From the NCBI GenBank assembly GCA_038030265.1, contig CM075943.1:23622001-23686000 (forward strand): 64,000 bases of DNA, in the 5' to 3' direction. This document shows, piece after piece, positions 1-13,349 of this stretch (position 1 is the first letter of the stretch; every line of letters starts with the position of its first letter). Source of the DNA: Corythucha ciliata. Lineage: Eukaryota; Arthropoda; Insecta; Hemiptera; Tingidae. The notes below the pieces were generated by a model. It saw only the letters and a program-made list of their open reading frames with translations. It did no database searches and was not told where the DNA came from. The translations under genes were made by a program, and so were the position numbers.

Positions 1-1290
1 CACCGCCTCCTTCTCATCAATTAATTTATAACTAATAATTAGTGTTGAGGGTTTGATGAAGATGTACCCGATAATTTAACTGATAAGATTGCTTTCAAGG
101 CGCGGAAGAGGAGGGGGCTGGATATACATAGTTGTTTACATTAACCGATAAGATCGGAAGATCCACGATTCGCACAGTTATTTGTCAAATATTTGTACAC
201 TGTTGGAATGGAAGGAAAAATCAGTCGTGAACCTGAAAGATAACTGGTATATTCGATTTTTATGCATTCTTGTTACTAATCTTGCGCCCCCCTCCCCTTC
301 AACCATCGCACTATCTGCTTCACCCTCCTACACTTCCGCTTCATTCAGATCTGTATTTTGACTATTCGGAGGTTCCGACGGCGGCGGATACCAGCAGTTA
401 TGTCGGATGCGGGCCAGAGATGAAGTTACAATTTTTTGTCGTCGAAACAGGGGAGAAATGGAGGCGTGCCCTCGTGAGGTGAGAAATTTATAGATCGTGA
501 TTTCAAAGTCAATGAAGTTTGTTTAAAACGTCATCCAGGGATGACAATCTGGGACAATTGTCGGCCACCAGCGCCTGACTCGATTTATAAAAGCAATTTA
601 GTACTGTACGTATGTTTATTTCTAATTAAATAGCGTCATTTCGTCGAACTCGACGAGATGACTGAGTGTTACGTAATGATATATTTCCATTGCTTATATG
701 CCCTCTGTCACTTTTCGTTAGTCACAGCGTTCCGCGTATTTGTATAGTAAAAAATGACGTCATGGTGACTGGAATAGGTTTTTTGAGCGCAAATAAGGTT
801 TCGGGGAGGGGGGAGCCTCTGTATGGTCACCCAAAGATCAACTCTCCCCCTCCTGTTTCATTTCGAACTCACCGATACGTTGTCTGAGGCCTAAAAGCTC
901 AGCTCATTAATCTTCTTAACCGATTATTCGTATACCTTTCACTCTTGGGATGATGATGTGAGTGTACATTGGATCACTGGAATTATGTCGTACGTTACCG
1001 TAATTTGCGCAATATCTTGAATCGTCGTTTTGCACTCTTTGTGAGTCAGTCGTATTTGTCCTCAAAATAAAACTTTTTCGGAGTAAATCATTACGACTGA
1101 GACAAATTGTGCCTCATGACTTTCCATCATGTTGTTTTGGCATCGTCCTCAGTCAAGGGATTCAATAATTATGTGACGATGAGTTAAATTTAAGGGATGA
1201 TGGAATATTTTGACTTGTTCTGTCCAAGTATGCCGTGAAAATAGTTTTTACATGAATGTGACGTTCTTATTTTATTTTATATTTTTTCAG
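1..1290. other. Non-coding leader region upstream of the sphingomyelin synthase coding exons
   Basis: No convincing coding sequence was seen. A good acceptor (polypyrimidine tract then CAG at 1288-1290) directly precedes the exon holding the start codon at 1292. The end of this stretch is therefore an intron, and a 5' untranslated exon probably lies in it or beyond the window edge. I could not place a promoter. Confidence 0.4.
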
Positions 1291-1291
1291 G

Positions 1292-4224
1292 ATGGTGCTA
1301 GATGCGAAGTCAGGAACAAACCATAACGATTACGGGAGCATAGGAGGCGGTTCGGAAGCGCAAGTGGTTGTTGACTCCGCCCTTTCTAAAGAAAGTAAGC
1401 GAGCGGTTGACACCAGAATGACGCAGAACGACCTGTACCAGCGCCAGCCGCTTCTTCCGCAAGAACCGTGGCCTGGCAAAAACAACGGTCGGTAATTTTT
1501 TAAAGTTCGCCAGACGAGGACAATTTGAATCAAACTATATTTTCATTATTTTTAAACACAAAATAGGAGGAGCAGGTGGAGGAGGAACGTCTACGACTGA
1601 TTTCTATATAGACGTTGATGAAGAACTAAGTGATGAATTGATGTCACATCACGGAACCGGAGTTGGAGCTTTAAACGGCGGTGGCACCGTTGTAGCTATT
1701 GATACGCCGAGACCTCATCGAGACGAACGTTTCCCAAAAGAGAAGTGGAAAACATTCCTCGGTGAGCCGTTTCATCACATTCTCATTCGACTTATTTGTA
1801 ATTCTTTTTTTTTTTTTTTTTCAATCTTTTAACAGCTTTTATGTTTCTGGGAGTCAATTTTATATTCACCACAGTCTCATTAGCCCTGACACACGAACGA
1901 GTGCCAGACAAAGACAAATATCCTCCGTTGCCGGACGCCATTTTAGATAATGTACCATACAACCCGTCAGCGTTGGATGTGTCAGAAATTCTTATCATGA
2001 TCATGACGAACATTACAACTTTGGTCATCATATGCCACAAACACAGGTTTTTAAGCTTACGCTGTAACGTTTGAACAGTATTGAATGGAGCGTTTTTTTT
2101 TTATTCAGGTGGATCGTTTTCCGAAGAGTGTTTCTCATAGTTGGTGTTCTCTACATGATGCGCTCGGTGACAATGTACGTCACAGTTTTACCTGTGTCCG
2201 ACACATCGTACTATTGTTCTCCAAAAATCAATTCCACGTCGATAGCGATAATCGCTGGTCGAGCGTTTCAGCTTCTGTCCGGTTTTGGACTTTCCATTAA
2301 TGGGAAACACACCTACTGCGGCGATTTTATCTATTCCGGTCACACGGTGATACTCGTCACCTGCTACCTCTTCATTTCCGAATATTCGCCGAAGAAGCTG
2401 TACGTTCTTCATTGGCTGGCCGGTCTGGCAGCGGCGGCTGGTATTACGAGCGTTCTCATATCGCGAGGACACTATACGATCGACATTCTCATTGCGTACT
2501 ACGCGACGACGACACTGTTTTGGATGTACCACACGTTAGCTAACCATAAAAAACTGAAGGTGAGTGTGAGTGAAAGTTAATTTCTAGCTGTCCTGGCGGA
2601 GATAAGGCAGTGAAAAAAAAGATTGGTGCGTGCCGATGCGTTTCAAACTCAAACGGATTTCTTCTTCGAATAACTTCCTTCTTTGCTCCTAACTCCATCT
2701 CTCGTAGATCTTTCACATGTGCCAGTGACCTATCCACCGTTACAAAATACGGTACCGTAAAATTTAACACTACGATGCCCCCCCCCCCCAACGATTCCCA
2801 CTGCGGGCAAGGTCTCTCTCTAGGCACCCTCCACGAAAGCATCACCCTCTCTCTAGAGTGGTCCCGCTAAAAATTCTCGGGAAAAAAACCTCGAACATGT
2901 TTCAGTGCCCGCAGTTCGTGCTCCATGGTTAAACGTTCTCTTATTTGGTGCGCTTTTGAGAACTTCTGATTCCAATATTTAGTTTCTAAAGCAAAAATAT
3001 AGCTCTGAATCTGACTGAGAAATCGTTTCCTTTGGACCAATTCCCCACAGCACAAGTCTATGACTTAGTGGGGAGTAGCGCACAGTGATTTTTTGTGTAT
3101 ATTTAATTCCAATATCTTATGTAAATGAATGCGCAATAAAATAAAAAAATAATAATTTTCATTTTAGGGATTGAGGGATTTCTGTAGCTAGAGCCCAATG
3201 GTCAAAGCTAAATTTGGAATGTCCTACATCGAAATGTAAGATTTGAGGGGGGATTACCCGACCAAAATTCCCCATTTCTTGCTCGAATAGCCGGTCCTTG
3301 GGACCGAATTGCTGAGTACAGGCTTGCCGCAGTTTATCTTGTCCATTTTATCTTTATCTGTAGAAAAATCAGATTTTTGAACGGCATTTCCTGTTTGTTG
3401 GCTGCCACTTGCTTAATTTGTTTTATCCTACTCGTTGTGAAAACGCGTGCTTTCGTGATTGCGTGGCCACCGTCAGTGGGAAAATAATTTGGGGGAACCC
3501 CTCGAAAATTGTCCATGGTGGCTTGGGGTACGGGGAGAACCATCTCAACTGCTTGTCTAATCCCCGTGGCAAGAAACATCGAAATGCGCAGTTTTGTTAA
3601 TCTTTTAATTTTGGACATTTCCGCCCAACAAAACACCCGGCGTATTTGTTGGGCTATATTCTCAGTGCTCCGATCGTAGTCAGCCGTGGTTTATAAGTCC
3701 CTGATACCGTACTCAAGTGACGAGTGCAGGTGGTGCCGGCTAGGGCGCTCCTAAATGGGCCGTTAGCGCCAGTCAAAGTGGCCAAAAATGAGCAAGAATA
3801 GTTGAATTTTGGTGCTAAAATAACGAGTTTTAGGGTAAGGAAAGGTGTGGATTTTCGTTTACGAGTCGTTACCGAACATGGTACGTTACTAACGGAGCTC
3901 CGTTTTTCCTCCACTACCACCGCCCATTCCTTCCATTCCGAACTTTCCTAGAGAACTCCGTCTACCTTGGGCGTATCGCTTCAGTACCCATTCGAACGAT
4001 TGTTATGCATACAAAAACAATAACTATAACTTTGTTCCACTCCTATCATCCAATTTCATTTACAGCACGCGACCAACGACAATTGTCTATCGCGAGTCTG
4101 GTGGTATCACCCCTTCCTCTACTTCGAGGGCAACGTCATGGGTCCCGTCCCTCGTCACTACAACTGGCCCCTACCCTGGCCACGGCGTTTCTTCTCGTGG
4201 AAACATCCAAATCGGGACAGTTAG
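1292..4224 (+). CDS. Sphingomyelin synthase-family protein (PAP2_C; ceramide cholinephosphotransferase-like), 5 coding exons
   Basis: Coding exons are 1292-1487, 1567-1761, 1836-2046, 2109-2559 and 4066-4224. They join in frame to 403 codons plus stop TAG. The family moves a phosphocholine or phosphoethanolamine head group from a glycerophospholipid to ceramide in Golgi or plasma membrane. Family signatures are visible: CGDFIYSGHT followed by SRGHYTIDILIAYY, which supply the two His and one Asp of the lipid-phosphatase-like catalytic triad, and a C-terminal exon with SRVWWYHPFLYFEGNV and GPVPRHYNWPLPWP. Several hydrophobic segments fit a six-pass membrane enzyme. The N-terminus (about 130 aa) is Gly/Ser-rich and acidic; I see no SAM domain, so the domain layout resembles SMS2 rather than SMS1 or SMSr. 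Sequence alone does not decide between sphingomyelin and ceramide-phosphoethanolamine product. The start is the first ATG after the acceptor at 1290. Confidence 0.9.
2560..4065 (+). other. Intron 4 of the sphingomyelin synthase gene
   Basis: A 1.5-kb intron (GTGAGT...TTTACAG) separates the catalytic exon from the last coding exon. It carries a C-run near 2777-2786 and, near 3682-3708, one diverged copy of a dispersed motif (see the six-copy finding). No coding potential was recognised. Confidence 0.6.
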
Positions 4225-6240
4225 TCGAATTCTTCTCCTTCGTCGTCGTTTTCTTCCTATCGATAGGCTTTAGTTTATATATATATAAATTGGGGTCATT
4301 TATCGTCGTTGTCGTCGCTGCCACCGCTAAAAAAAGACAAACCAAAAAGTTAAAAAAAAAGAAAAATACATTAACAAGAAGTGGGCTTGGCCGCACGTGT
4401 GATACAGAGTTGTGCACTTTTTCTGGTGATTTTTTTTCTCTCACTCTCTTTCTCTTTTTTCCAACTTATGAGGAGATTGTTTGTTGTTTGGTTATTTTAT
4501 TAGGGTAACGTTTAACCCGTTTAACTGTTGTTGGTGTGGACTAAATGAGGATGCCCGTGAGTATTGTTACCGCTGTCCTTTTTTTCCCCCTCGTTTATAG
4601 TCTTCCCTTTTATTTGTGTATATTTTTCTTTTGTAAAATACGACGCATTATATTTTCGCCTCCTTCGTTCTAAAAGTTTGCTTTATGATGGATTTTTAGT
4701 TGTTTGATTTGTCGTCCATGAATGAGAACATTTCTTATGAGGCTGTGATACAATCGCATTTAAATTACTCAGTGTTTATAGGTATTTCAATTTGTTGTAG
4801 CGGTAACATGATATTCTTGCCTTAATTAACGTACCTATTCCTTATAAGATAGATTTAATATGATTCGCTAACGCTATTTGTTGCTTATAAGGATAATTCA
4901 TTGTTTTCAATGTTAGGTTTAGGGTCGTTGTTTTTTGTTGATTTCTTTACGAAGTAATATAATTATATATATTTTTTTGGCTGGTCTCCGAATTGAACGA
5001 GAGTGGAAACGTGATTATACACGCGTGCTGTAACTTTACGACACTGAAGTCCTCATTTCCCCCTCCCTCCCACCCCTCCTATTTCCGCATTTAGTCATCC
5101 AAAATCTGTGATCTTTTAAAATTTTGAGTAGGTAAATTTCATTAGGCGACCCCTCACGTTTCTTTTCGTTTTATTCTTGCTCTAATAATTATGAGCGTTC
5201 CTGGTGTTTTAATCTTCCCGTGGAGCTCTTTCTTATTGCCCTACTATTATAATTAATTATTATTATTATTATTATTATTATTACAATAATTTTCTTCAGA
5301 ATTACGAATTTTGGTGAAGAATTTCGTGTCTGACAACAGAAAAACTTAGCCTGCATAACTTGATAGTATACAGGGTAAAAAAAAAGAAAAATGTGCCTGT
5401 ATTTTTTATTTTGTAGAAAAACGGCATCTTTTTGAACACCTGAAACGAATCTCTTCTTTATTAGAATGTAAAGCAATTGTTGCTCCGAAAAACAATTTTT
5501 GTTTTTGTCCAAGAATTTGTGCGTTGCCGTACCTTCTCTTCACGTTGACTTTCACTCAACGGTTTAAAATTAGTATTTACGTGTAAATTTTATTTATTTT
5601 CATCTTTTTACATTATTTGAATCCACCTATAGTGAATCGTAAAAGTCGCATGTATATTTTTCTGTATACTCTTTGTATAAAAAATTAAAGAAAAAAATAG
5701 TCCAAGAAGCACGTGTCGTAAAAAGAGGTCCTGACTTTAAAAAAATTAAATACATTTTTTATTATGGTTCTATTTTCCGGATTCGTATTTTAAATGCAAC
5801 ATAATCGTGAAGTGCAAGATTCAGTTTTTTTAATCCAAATCGCGTCCTTGATGTCATATAGACACAATCTTTTTTTTTTTCTTTTTTTATTGTCATAATG
5901 AATAGAGCGTGACCACATGAGATGACCACATCTTGCTCATTCAATTTATTTCAAAATCGCGCTGGTAATGCAAGTGAGATTTTTCTCTAAATTTTTGGCG
6001 CCTTGTACGTTGCCAGGCAAGCTATTTTTTTTGTAATCGAAACTTTTCGGGAGGTTACTATTGAGAAGGTTGGAAACCGCAGTGGTGCAGTTCCCCTACA
6101 ACCCCCCCCCCCTTTGACAGTTCAATGCAAAGGGCCGATTTGACAAGCGAATAGATTCTCGTTAAAATGCGTAAGTTTGCTGTGATTTAGTAATTTCCCG
6201 CTGGCTAAAATTCGGACAAGAACCCACATTGTATTTGCAG
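4225..6240. other. 3' untranslated region of the sphingomyelin synthase gene and intergenic spacer to Lrrk
   Basis: AT-rich sequence without a recognisable gene. It contains an (ATT)n microsatellite near 5254-5283 and many T-runs. An ATTAAA at 5684-5689 is a candidate poly(A) signal for the upstream gene, but no strong AATAAA was seen, so the 3' end is uncertain. An acceptor at 6231-6240 begins the Lrrk start-codon exon. Confidence 0.4.
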
Positions 6241-6262
6241 AAGCGATTTGATATAAAAAGTG

Positions 6263-9200
6263 ATGGCGATGCATCAAATTTCAACGCCTGACGAAGAAGA
6301 TTTCAGTGGTCGTCTCCTTCATCAGGTAGAAAACAAAACAATAACGCTGAACGGGTTCATCGTCTTGATTATTCATTTATTTTTGGGCTAAAAAATAACT
6401 TCTGATGCGTTATTTGTTCAAGTCGGCCCTGTGGGACAATGCCGAGCTCTTGGAAGATTTACTTCGCGGGGACCAACTGAGCAACATGAACAGTCAAGAC
6501 TCATGGGGAAGGACTCCCTTGCACGCCGCTGCTACTTCTGACGGTGCCACTTGTTTGAGGATCTTGCTTCAAGCCGGTGGTAAGTCCCAGTTTTGTTTGT
6601 TGGGTTTCACCGTCCTACGATTCACTACAGGTAAATAAAAAGTTTCGAACAGGAGGGGGGGGGTGACTGGTAAAACCCACCTGTCGATACAGTCACGCAC
6701 ACACTCAATCGTCAAAACCCCTGAGACCTGGGTCTCCACGCTGAACTAACATGGTTCCACAGTTCCTGTAGTTCTTGAAATCCCACGACGACAGTACACC
6801 GCTGCGAGTACAGTACACTGCGACTTCATGATTGCTCACAAGGCAGCCTGACTGGCACGTGCCTTTTTACTAGCACCAACATGCATCCTATCGCCGCCCC
6901 CACAGTCTGTCTGAAACCCCGTAGCCCCGTCGGCCCCGTTCTTGAGGGGCCGACATGACAGTCCTCCACACACACCAGTCGCTTCCAGTTGCGAAACCCA
7001 AGCAGCTAAGGGGCTGTCTTAAACGCAGATCTGCAAGATTAACACCTCGCATCTGCAGATTAACTCCTAAAATTCCCTAATTCAACGAAAACGGGACTAT
7101 AATTGAAAAATAAAGTTACTGTAGACCAATAATAGGCCTAACATTGCCGATCGTTTTGATGAGACAATAATTATAAGCGACTCACTCGATCAATCAGTTT
7201 TGCTTAATTCGTTCAGACTTAAATTGCATGCAACAGCCAATCATACCATTTACGAAAATTTGCTTCAATTTTGACCCTTCCTTGTCAATGCAACTGGCAC
7301 TCCCCCCCCCCCCGTAGCTTGCAGACCTTCCAGTCACAAAATTCATACCAAAGCCAAAGTCTAATTTTATCCCTAAAATAACCCCAAAGCACTTTAGAAT
7401 TTGAATGTGCTTTAATGTAATTTCAGGGATGAAATTTGGAAAAGCAAGATCTAACGTCACTGTAGGACTTCGTGAAGATTAAAATTAGACTTTTAAAACG
7501 AATATTGATGCATAAATGGAGCCAAAATTTATGTTTGAAGTTTAAGCGAGGGGCGACTGAGAACGTGTCGAGAAACCCCCTCCCCCCTTAATTTTGATCC
7601 CTCCTTGTCAATACGACTGGCAGATCTGCAGATTCATATAACCATGCATCTGCACACTTTCGTGTATGTTTTTTTTTTTTCGTATATGGTAGGCTGAACA
7701 ATTAACGCAAAATGGTAGATCTGCAGGCTTTTATGAATCTGCAGATCTGCACGCTACGGTGGGGAAATGCCAGTTGTATCGACAAGGAAGGGTCGAAATT
7801 GACGCAAATCTTCGTAAATGGTATGATTGGCTCTAGTATGCAATTTGAGGCTGAACAATTAACGTAAAAAGGTCGATCTGCAGGCTTTTATGAATCTGCA
7901 GATCTGCACGCTACGGGGGGAAGTGCCAGTTGTATTGACAAGGAAGGGTCAAAATTGAAGCAAATTTTCGTAAATGGTATGATTGGCTGTTGCATGCAAT
8001 TTAAGTCTGAGCGAATTAAGCAAAACTTTCAAGTACCTACTTTGATCTGGCCTGTTGACTCTTCGAACAATGGTCAATCACCCAATGCATGATTATTTTT
8101 CTATTTATGGACAAATGGTTAGTTTGTTAGGGCTTCTCGGATCTTTTTGTTGTTGGAGCAGTCCATGGGGTTGGTCCTTTTTTTGAGGTTGGTGCTTTTT
8201 CATGGTTGGAGATCTTATGTGGTCGAAAATTGCTTATCCTGGCACTTCAAGAGCAGACCCGTCGCGCAAAGGAATTAGTTTAGGGCAAGAATCGTCTGAG
8301 GTTTAGATTTTTTGAAGAGCGAACCATTTTTGAACCACCGGTAGTAAGTTTCGTCATTTTCCAGGATCGAGTGGTCAGTTTAGCCATTTTTAGGGCGTGC
8401 AGGGTCAGTTTGACCAAATTTAGAGCGGGAATCGCCAGTTCGACGATTTTAGAGCGCTGATTTTAATCAGCTTAAATATTTAAGGCAGGAAACGTTACTT
8501 TTGCCATTTTGGGACGCGAACAGTCATTATTTCGCCGTTTGTAGGATGCCAAGTCCATCCAGCCGCGATTCCATATTTGCTATTTTTGTGCGCGAATGGC
8601 TAGTTTGACCATTTTTTGCGAACGAATGGTCGATTTAGCTATTTTGAGGGCGGGAATCGTGATGTTTTCAGGCATTTTCATGGCGCAAGAGTCGTTAGCT
8701 TGGAGGTTTTTTGGGTGCGGGAAGTCAGTTTGGCTATTTTTAGGGCTCAGATAGTCAGTTAAGCCATTTTCAACCGCGAATCGTCAGTTCTACAATTTTG
8801 GGGCGCGAGAATTGTCAGTTTTAGCAGTTTTCATGGTGGTAATAGCTAGTTTAGGTGTTTTTAGGCAGCGAATTAGTTTTAGGCTGTACAAAAAATAATA
8901 TACCTACGCCCGTATCCAATGATAGTTCTCGCCTAGGGGCCCCGCGAGGGCTAGAAATGGCTTTCTGGCCAGGAAATAGTTAAAAACCCAAAATAACTTA
9001 TCCAGCACCAAAACTGGCAATTTCACGACATAAACTGGATGCTCGGGTCCATGACTGCGGTCATTCGAAAGCGAAACTGTTAATTTTGTTGCTGTATAAT
9101 TCGTTGGTTAAAGAAAAACACTCCCACCCCACCACTACAATAGCACGAAACTATCTAAAACCTGCGGTCTTATCCTGTTCGAAAGCCAGTAACTCCCTCC

Positions 9201-10997
9201 CCCCACGCCATCTCTCTGAAACCCGTCCGTTCGACCACGAAATAGAAAATGTGACACTCTAAATTCAATTTATCAGGCAAAAGATCGGAATTTCAACCTC
9301 AGAGGATCTCGAACTGGCCATTCAGCCTCCGCACTGTTAATCAGCAGATTCGCAATACGAAATTTGATTATTCGTCATCGTTAGTATGCTATAAGTGTAT
9401 TTCTGTACCAGAATTCGAACATTTGAGTCAATGTTGTGCCTTATACACGCCCCAGAAATGGCAAATTCTTACTTGAATGTCACAAATGACTCTTGAAAGT
9501 AATGGGGCTAATAATGGGAGCCATAATCATGTCTGCCGCGATGCCCGACGTTAGCCTTCAATAAATTATGAATTCGATTATTAAAAATTTCGTTAATTTG
9601 TTGAAGAAATTTCAGGTTTTCTGATTATGATTTATGTTTCACTCAAGCCGATCCCAACATTCCCTGCGGTCCCCGAGGGGACAACAAAGTGAGTAGCAAA
9701 CTCCCCCGCCCCGACCAGTTCATTATCTTCGGGCTGATCCAAATTTTCGTTTCATGAATCTCGCCCAGACTCCTCTTCACGTTTGTGCCGAACATGGATT
9801 TATTAAAAACATCAAACTGCTGGTTCAGCACGGTGCAGATTTGATGGCTCGCGACGCTAACGGACTCACTGCATTGGACATTGCGGAGAAATTTGAGCAC
9901 GCCGAATGTATGAGCGTTTTGAAAAAAGCCGCAGGTAAGCTCTTTCGCCATGCATTTTTTTTCTTGGCATAATTAAGCCATCCAGTTTTCCTCATCAAGG
10001 GAGACAGCTTCAATGCTCCAAACCAATAACCACGTCGTCCTTTCTTCCAATTTTTGTTTTTTTGGGCCGGGTATGATATTGGAAAAATTGTCTCAATATT
10101 GTCACCTCATCCTACAACAGACAACAAACACAATAGAAAAATGGTTCGGGGGAGGGTGAAAATTGTTTTCAACCAATTTAAACTTAATTTTCAATAAACA
10201 CTTCCTATATGCCACTGGAAGTACAAGGACTTCCTATTAAAAAAAAAAAAAAAATGGAAATTAGCACATTCGCGACTTTATTTAAATATTGATCAGTTAT
10301 GTAATCGACAGAGGTTTACATCTTTCTCAAGCCTCAAGGTCGTACTTTTCTTCGACTTCACATTTCCGAGGGTATTGACATCAGTCGTGAGTTTTGTCCC
10401 GAGAGCGTTGTTTTAAGAAGGAGCTTCTTGCGAGTGTACACAATAAACACGGGTCATGCATTTAACGCGCAACCTAGTCGGCGATAGTGCGCTCAAGTTG
10501 GTATGAATATGAAACGCGCTGGTTTCGAGGAGTCTGTCTTGGAGCCGGCTATTGACGCGTACACTTTTTTCGAGGAGGGCGGTGAATTAATTGCTGTGCA
10601 AGGTTTTTATTTTTGTTCATTTTCTTGAAAAACATTAATTACTCTGAACAGAGAGCAGAGACCACGAGGAGAACTAATTGTAAGACGTACAAACTGTTAT
10701 GTTATAAATATTTGTACCCCGTGCTTATGAAATGGCTACACGTCCAGCGAGCAAAAAGGTTTTCCTGCAACTGAAACCAAAAATGTACACTTTTGTTCGA
10801 TTAAATTATTTAAAGAGGCCAAGAGGCGTTTCGGGTCATTTTTGCGAAATGTTTTTATTTGCGCCGGACGCGGTTTACGTGTCTTGTCATACCATGCTGA
10901 AATGAGAAATTCAGCCGGTCTCGGCCAAAATGCTCGTACGGGGCCGTCAGCGCCCACCAAATTCGTCGAATTTCTCCTCTCTGCGGCTCGTCTATCC

Positions 10998-11042
<45 letters not shown>

Positions 11043-13297
11043 TTTCCGAGTATGGACCGCACTCCCATGAACAACAGTCCATACTACGGCTGGGTCACAT
11101 TCTCTCCTCAAATTTTCAAATTTTAGACTGATTTCAGTGTTACTATATTCCAGAGGCGAAAGAAACATTGAGGCAAAATAGTCATAGAGCGTTACGAGAA
11201 GCTTGTTCGACCGGCGATGCGTCACTAGTCAAAAACATTCTCGCCGAGTTGGGATCTGATGCTTCGCTAGTGGTGAATTTCCAGCCAAATGGATTTAACA
11301 GCCTTTTATTTTGGTATCCCCACCCCACCCCTTCATAGATCTTTGACGACTACAATCGTGTTTTACTATGTTCAGTGCTTGCGAAGCTGGAAGAAAAGAA
11401 ATCGTCAAAGTCCTTCTGGACCATGGTGCCGACGGTCGAGTTCATCAAATTACCAAGCATTCTCCATTACACATAGCTGTTGTTAAAGGCCGTAAAGACA
11501 TCGTAGAAATTATTCTCAAGGTAAATTCCCCTCAGATCATGAAGCGGTTTGGTGGAGGGAGGGGGGACTTTTTGTATCCGCGTTACAGCTGTTTGACCAA
11601 TAGAAATTTCCTGAACTGGTTCAACAATGCACCGTAGAAAAATGGCTACCAATTCATGCTGCCTGTATAAACGGTCACATTTCAATTATGGAAATGTTGC
11701 TGAAATATCCGTATCCTCAACATCTATTAACGACCTATTGGTAAGGATTGCATTCTTAAAAAAGAGAAAACAAAACATATTCACGATCGTCTTCAATTCA
11801 CAAATAGCGAAGAAAAGGAATGGGACTACGAGCTGGCATTCGACGTCAATTTCAAAGACGTCACCGGACATACGCCCATCTATCTAGCGTCTTTGTTGGG
11901 CAACGCTAAAATGATTGACACTATGTTGAAATTTAAAGTGAAGGCAGTAAGAAAGCCCAAGGTAATTACTTGAAATTTGCTTCGTTATATTTATATTACA
12001 ATGGGCGTTGTTTTCTCATATTTATCAGGAAGAAATCGACGTATCCGAAGACAAGGAGAAGGATCTTAGTCCCACTCAGCCGATTAATAGTATTCCAAAC
12101 ACTCGGAGACGGATCAGTGATGGCATTCAAACTCTGATGACACGTTTGAGTCTTGGATCACGAGCAACTAATGAACCATTGAAGGTTTGCTTTTTACTTT
12201 TCTGTGAAGATGAAGTAATTTATTTTTTCTTTGTAGGAAAGACTTTTAAGCCCGTGGAAATTAAACACATTGTGTGGAAATGAACAAGAAACGGCTTTGC
12301 ATGTAGCAGTCCGAAGTAATCATTCAGAAATCGCGTCCTTACTTTTAGCTTCTGGTGCTAACCCAAATCTTCTATCACACAGCGTATGTATAAATCTTGA
12401 AATGATTGTTTTTTAAAATAAATAATCGAAATAAAACGACTTTTTTAAAGGACTGTGTGTGTCTCGTGGAAGCCTGTAAGCTGCGTAACATCACGATGGT
12501 TGACGTTCTTCTCAAATACAACGCTCACGATCACGATTCGAAAGCTTTAAGCGTCGCCATTAACAACAAGGACGACATTCTCATATCAAAATTGTTGACC
12601 ATCAGAGCTCATAGCGACCCTGAGTATGGTATGAATCGTAAGGCGATGACAGAGGCGGCGACAAAAGGCTGCGCCTTCACCTCGCTCCTCGCCAACACGC
12701 CGGTGATGATTAACTGGCACGGAGGGTCGGCTCAGCTGCCGTACATTCGCCATCCTTGGCTTGTAAGTTCCTCCCACCTTTTGCATTTCCTTGATTGGGT
12801 TGTAGAAATTGTATGATTAAAGTAATCACGATAAACGCGTTCAGCAGTCTTCTCCAGCTCAACAGAATTTCGCTCGCGCACGTCATGTCATTTTTTCAGG
12901 TTGGAGCGGCACTCCATGTTAACCCCAAGCTGAAAGTCAACCCTAAAAGTCAAGAAATAGTTCTCTACGCTATTACACGGTTGGATATTTCAAACAACGC
13001 CATCAGTTGGTTACCTCCCGTCTTATTTCAACTTGAAAGTCTCAAGTAAATTTTAAATATTTTCTTTCGCGGCCTTTTGAATATTTTCGAACAACTTGAT
13101 TCTACTCCCAGAATTCTCAACGTCGCTCAAAATAAAATCGAAAGATTGCCGTCTGTAGACGATTTCGAGGAGACGGCTAAGACAAAAAAAAGTTTAATTG
13201 GAAAATCTTACATCGCTCCTATGCTCGAAGAATTTTACCTGCAGGTTTGATTCCCATCTCCACTTCTCATAAATCAATTGTTTTAAACATCGCTTTA

Positions 13298-13349
<52 letters not shown>

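Larger units (their letters stand above)
6263..12762 (+). other. Lrrk: Lrrk ankyrin-repeat region, exons 1-11
   Basis: Exons: 6263-6325, 6423-6579, 9648-9688, 9769-9934, 11154-11313, 11376-11520, 11604-11740, 11808-11961, 12029-12184, 12237-12383, 12451-12762. They encode about 546 aa. Ankyrin signatures are plain: GRTPLHAAATSDGATCLRIL, TPLHVCAEHGFIKNIKLLVQ, SPLHIAVVKGRKDIVEIILK, ETALHVAVRSNHSEIASLLL. The exon at 11604 uses the acceptor ATAG at 11601-11603. A linker in exon 9 is charged and Ser-rich. Exon 11 ends with the stretch MINWHGGSAQLPYI just before the LRRs. Confidence 0.85.

Noticed and set aside
1330..2532. Minus-strand open frames over the sphingomyelin synthase exons
   Set aside because: Shadows of the plus-strand exons; no splice support or motif.
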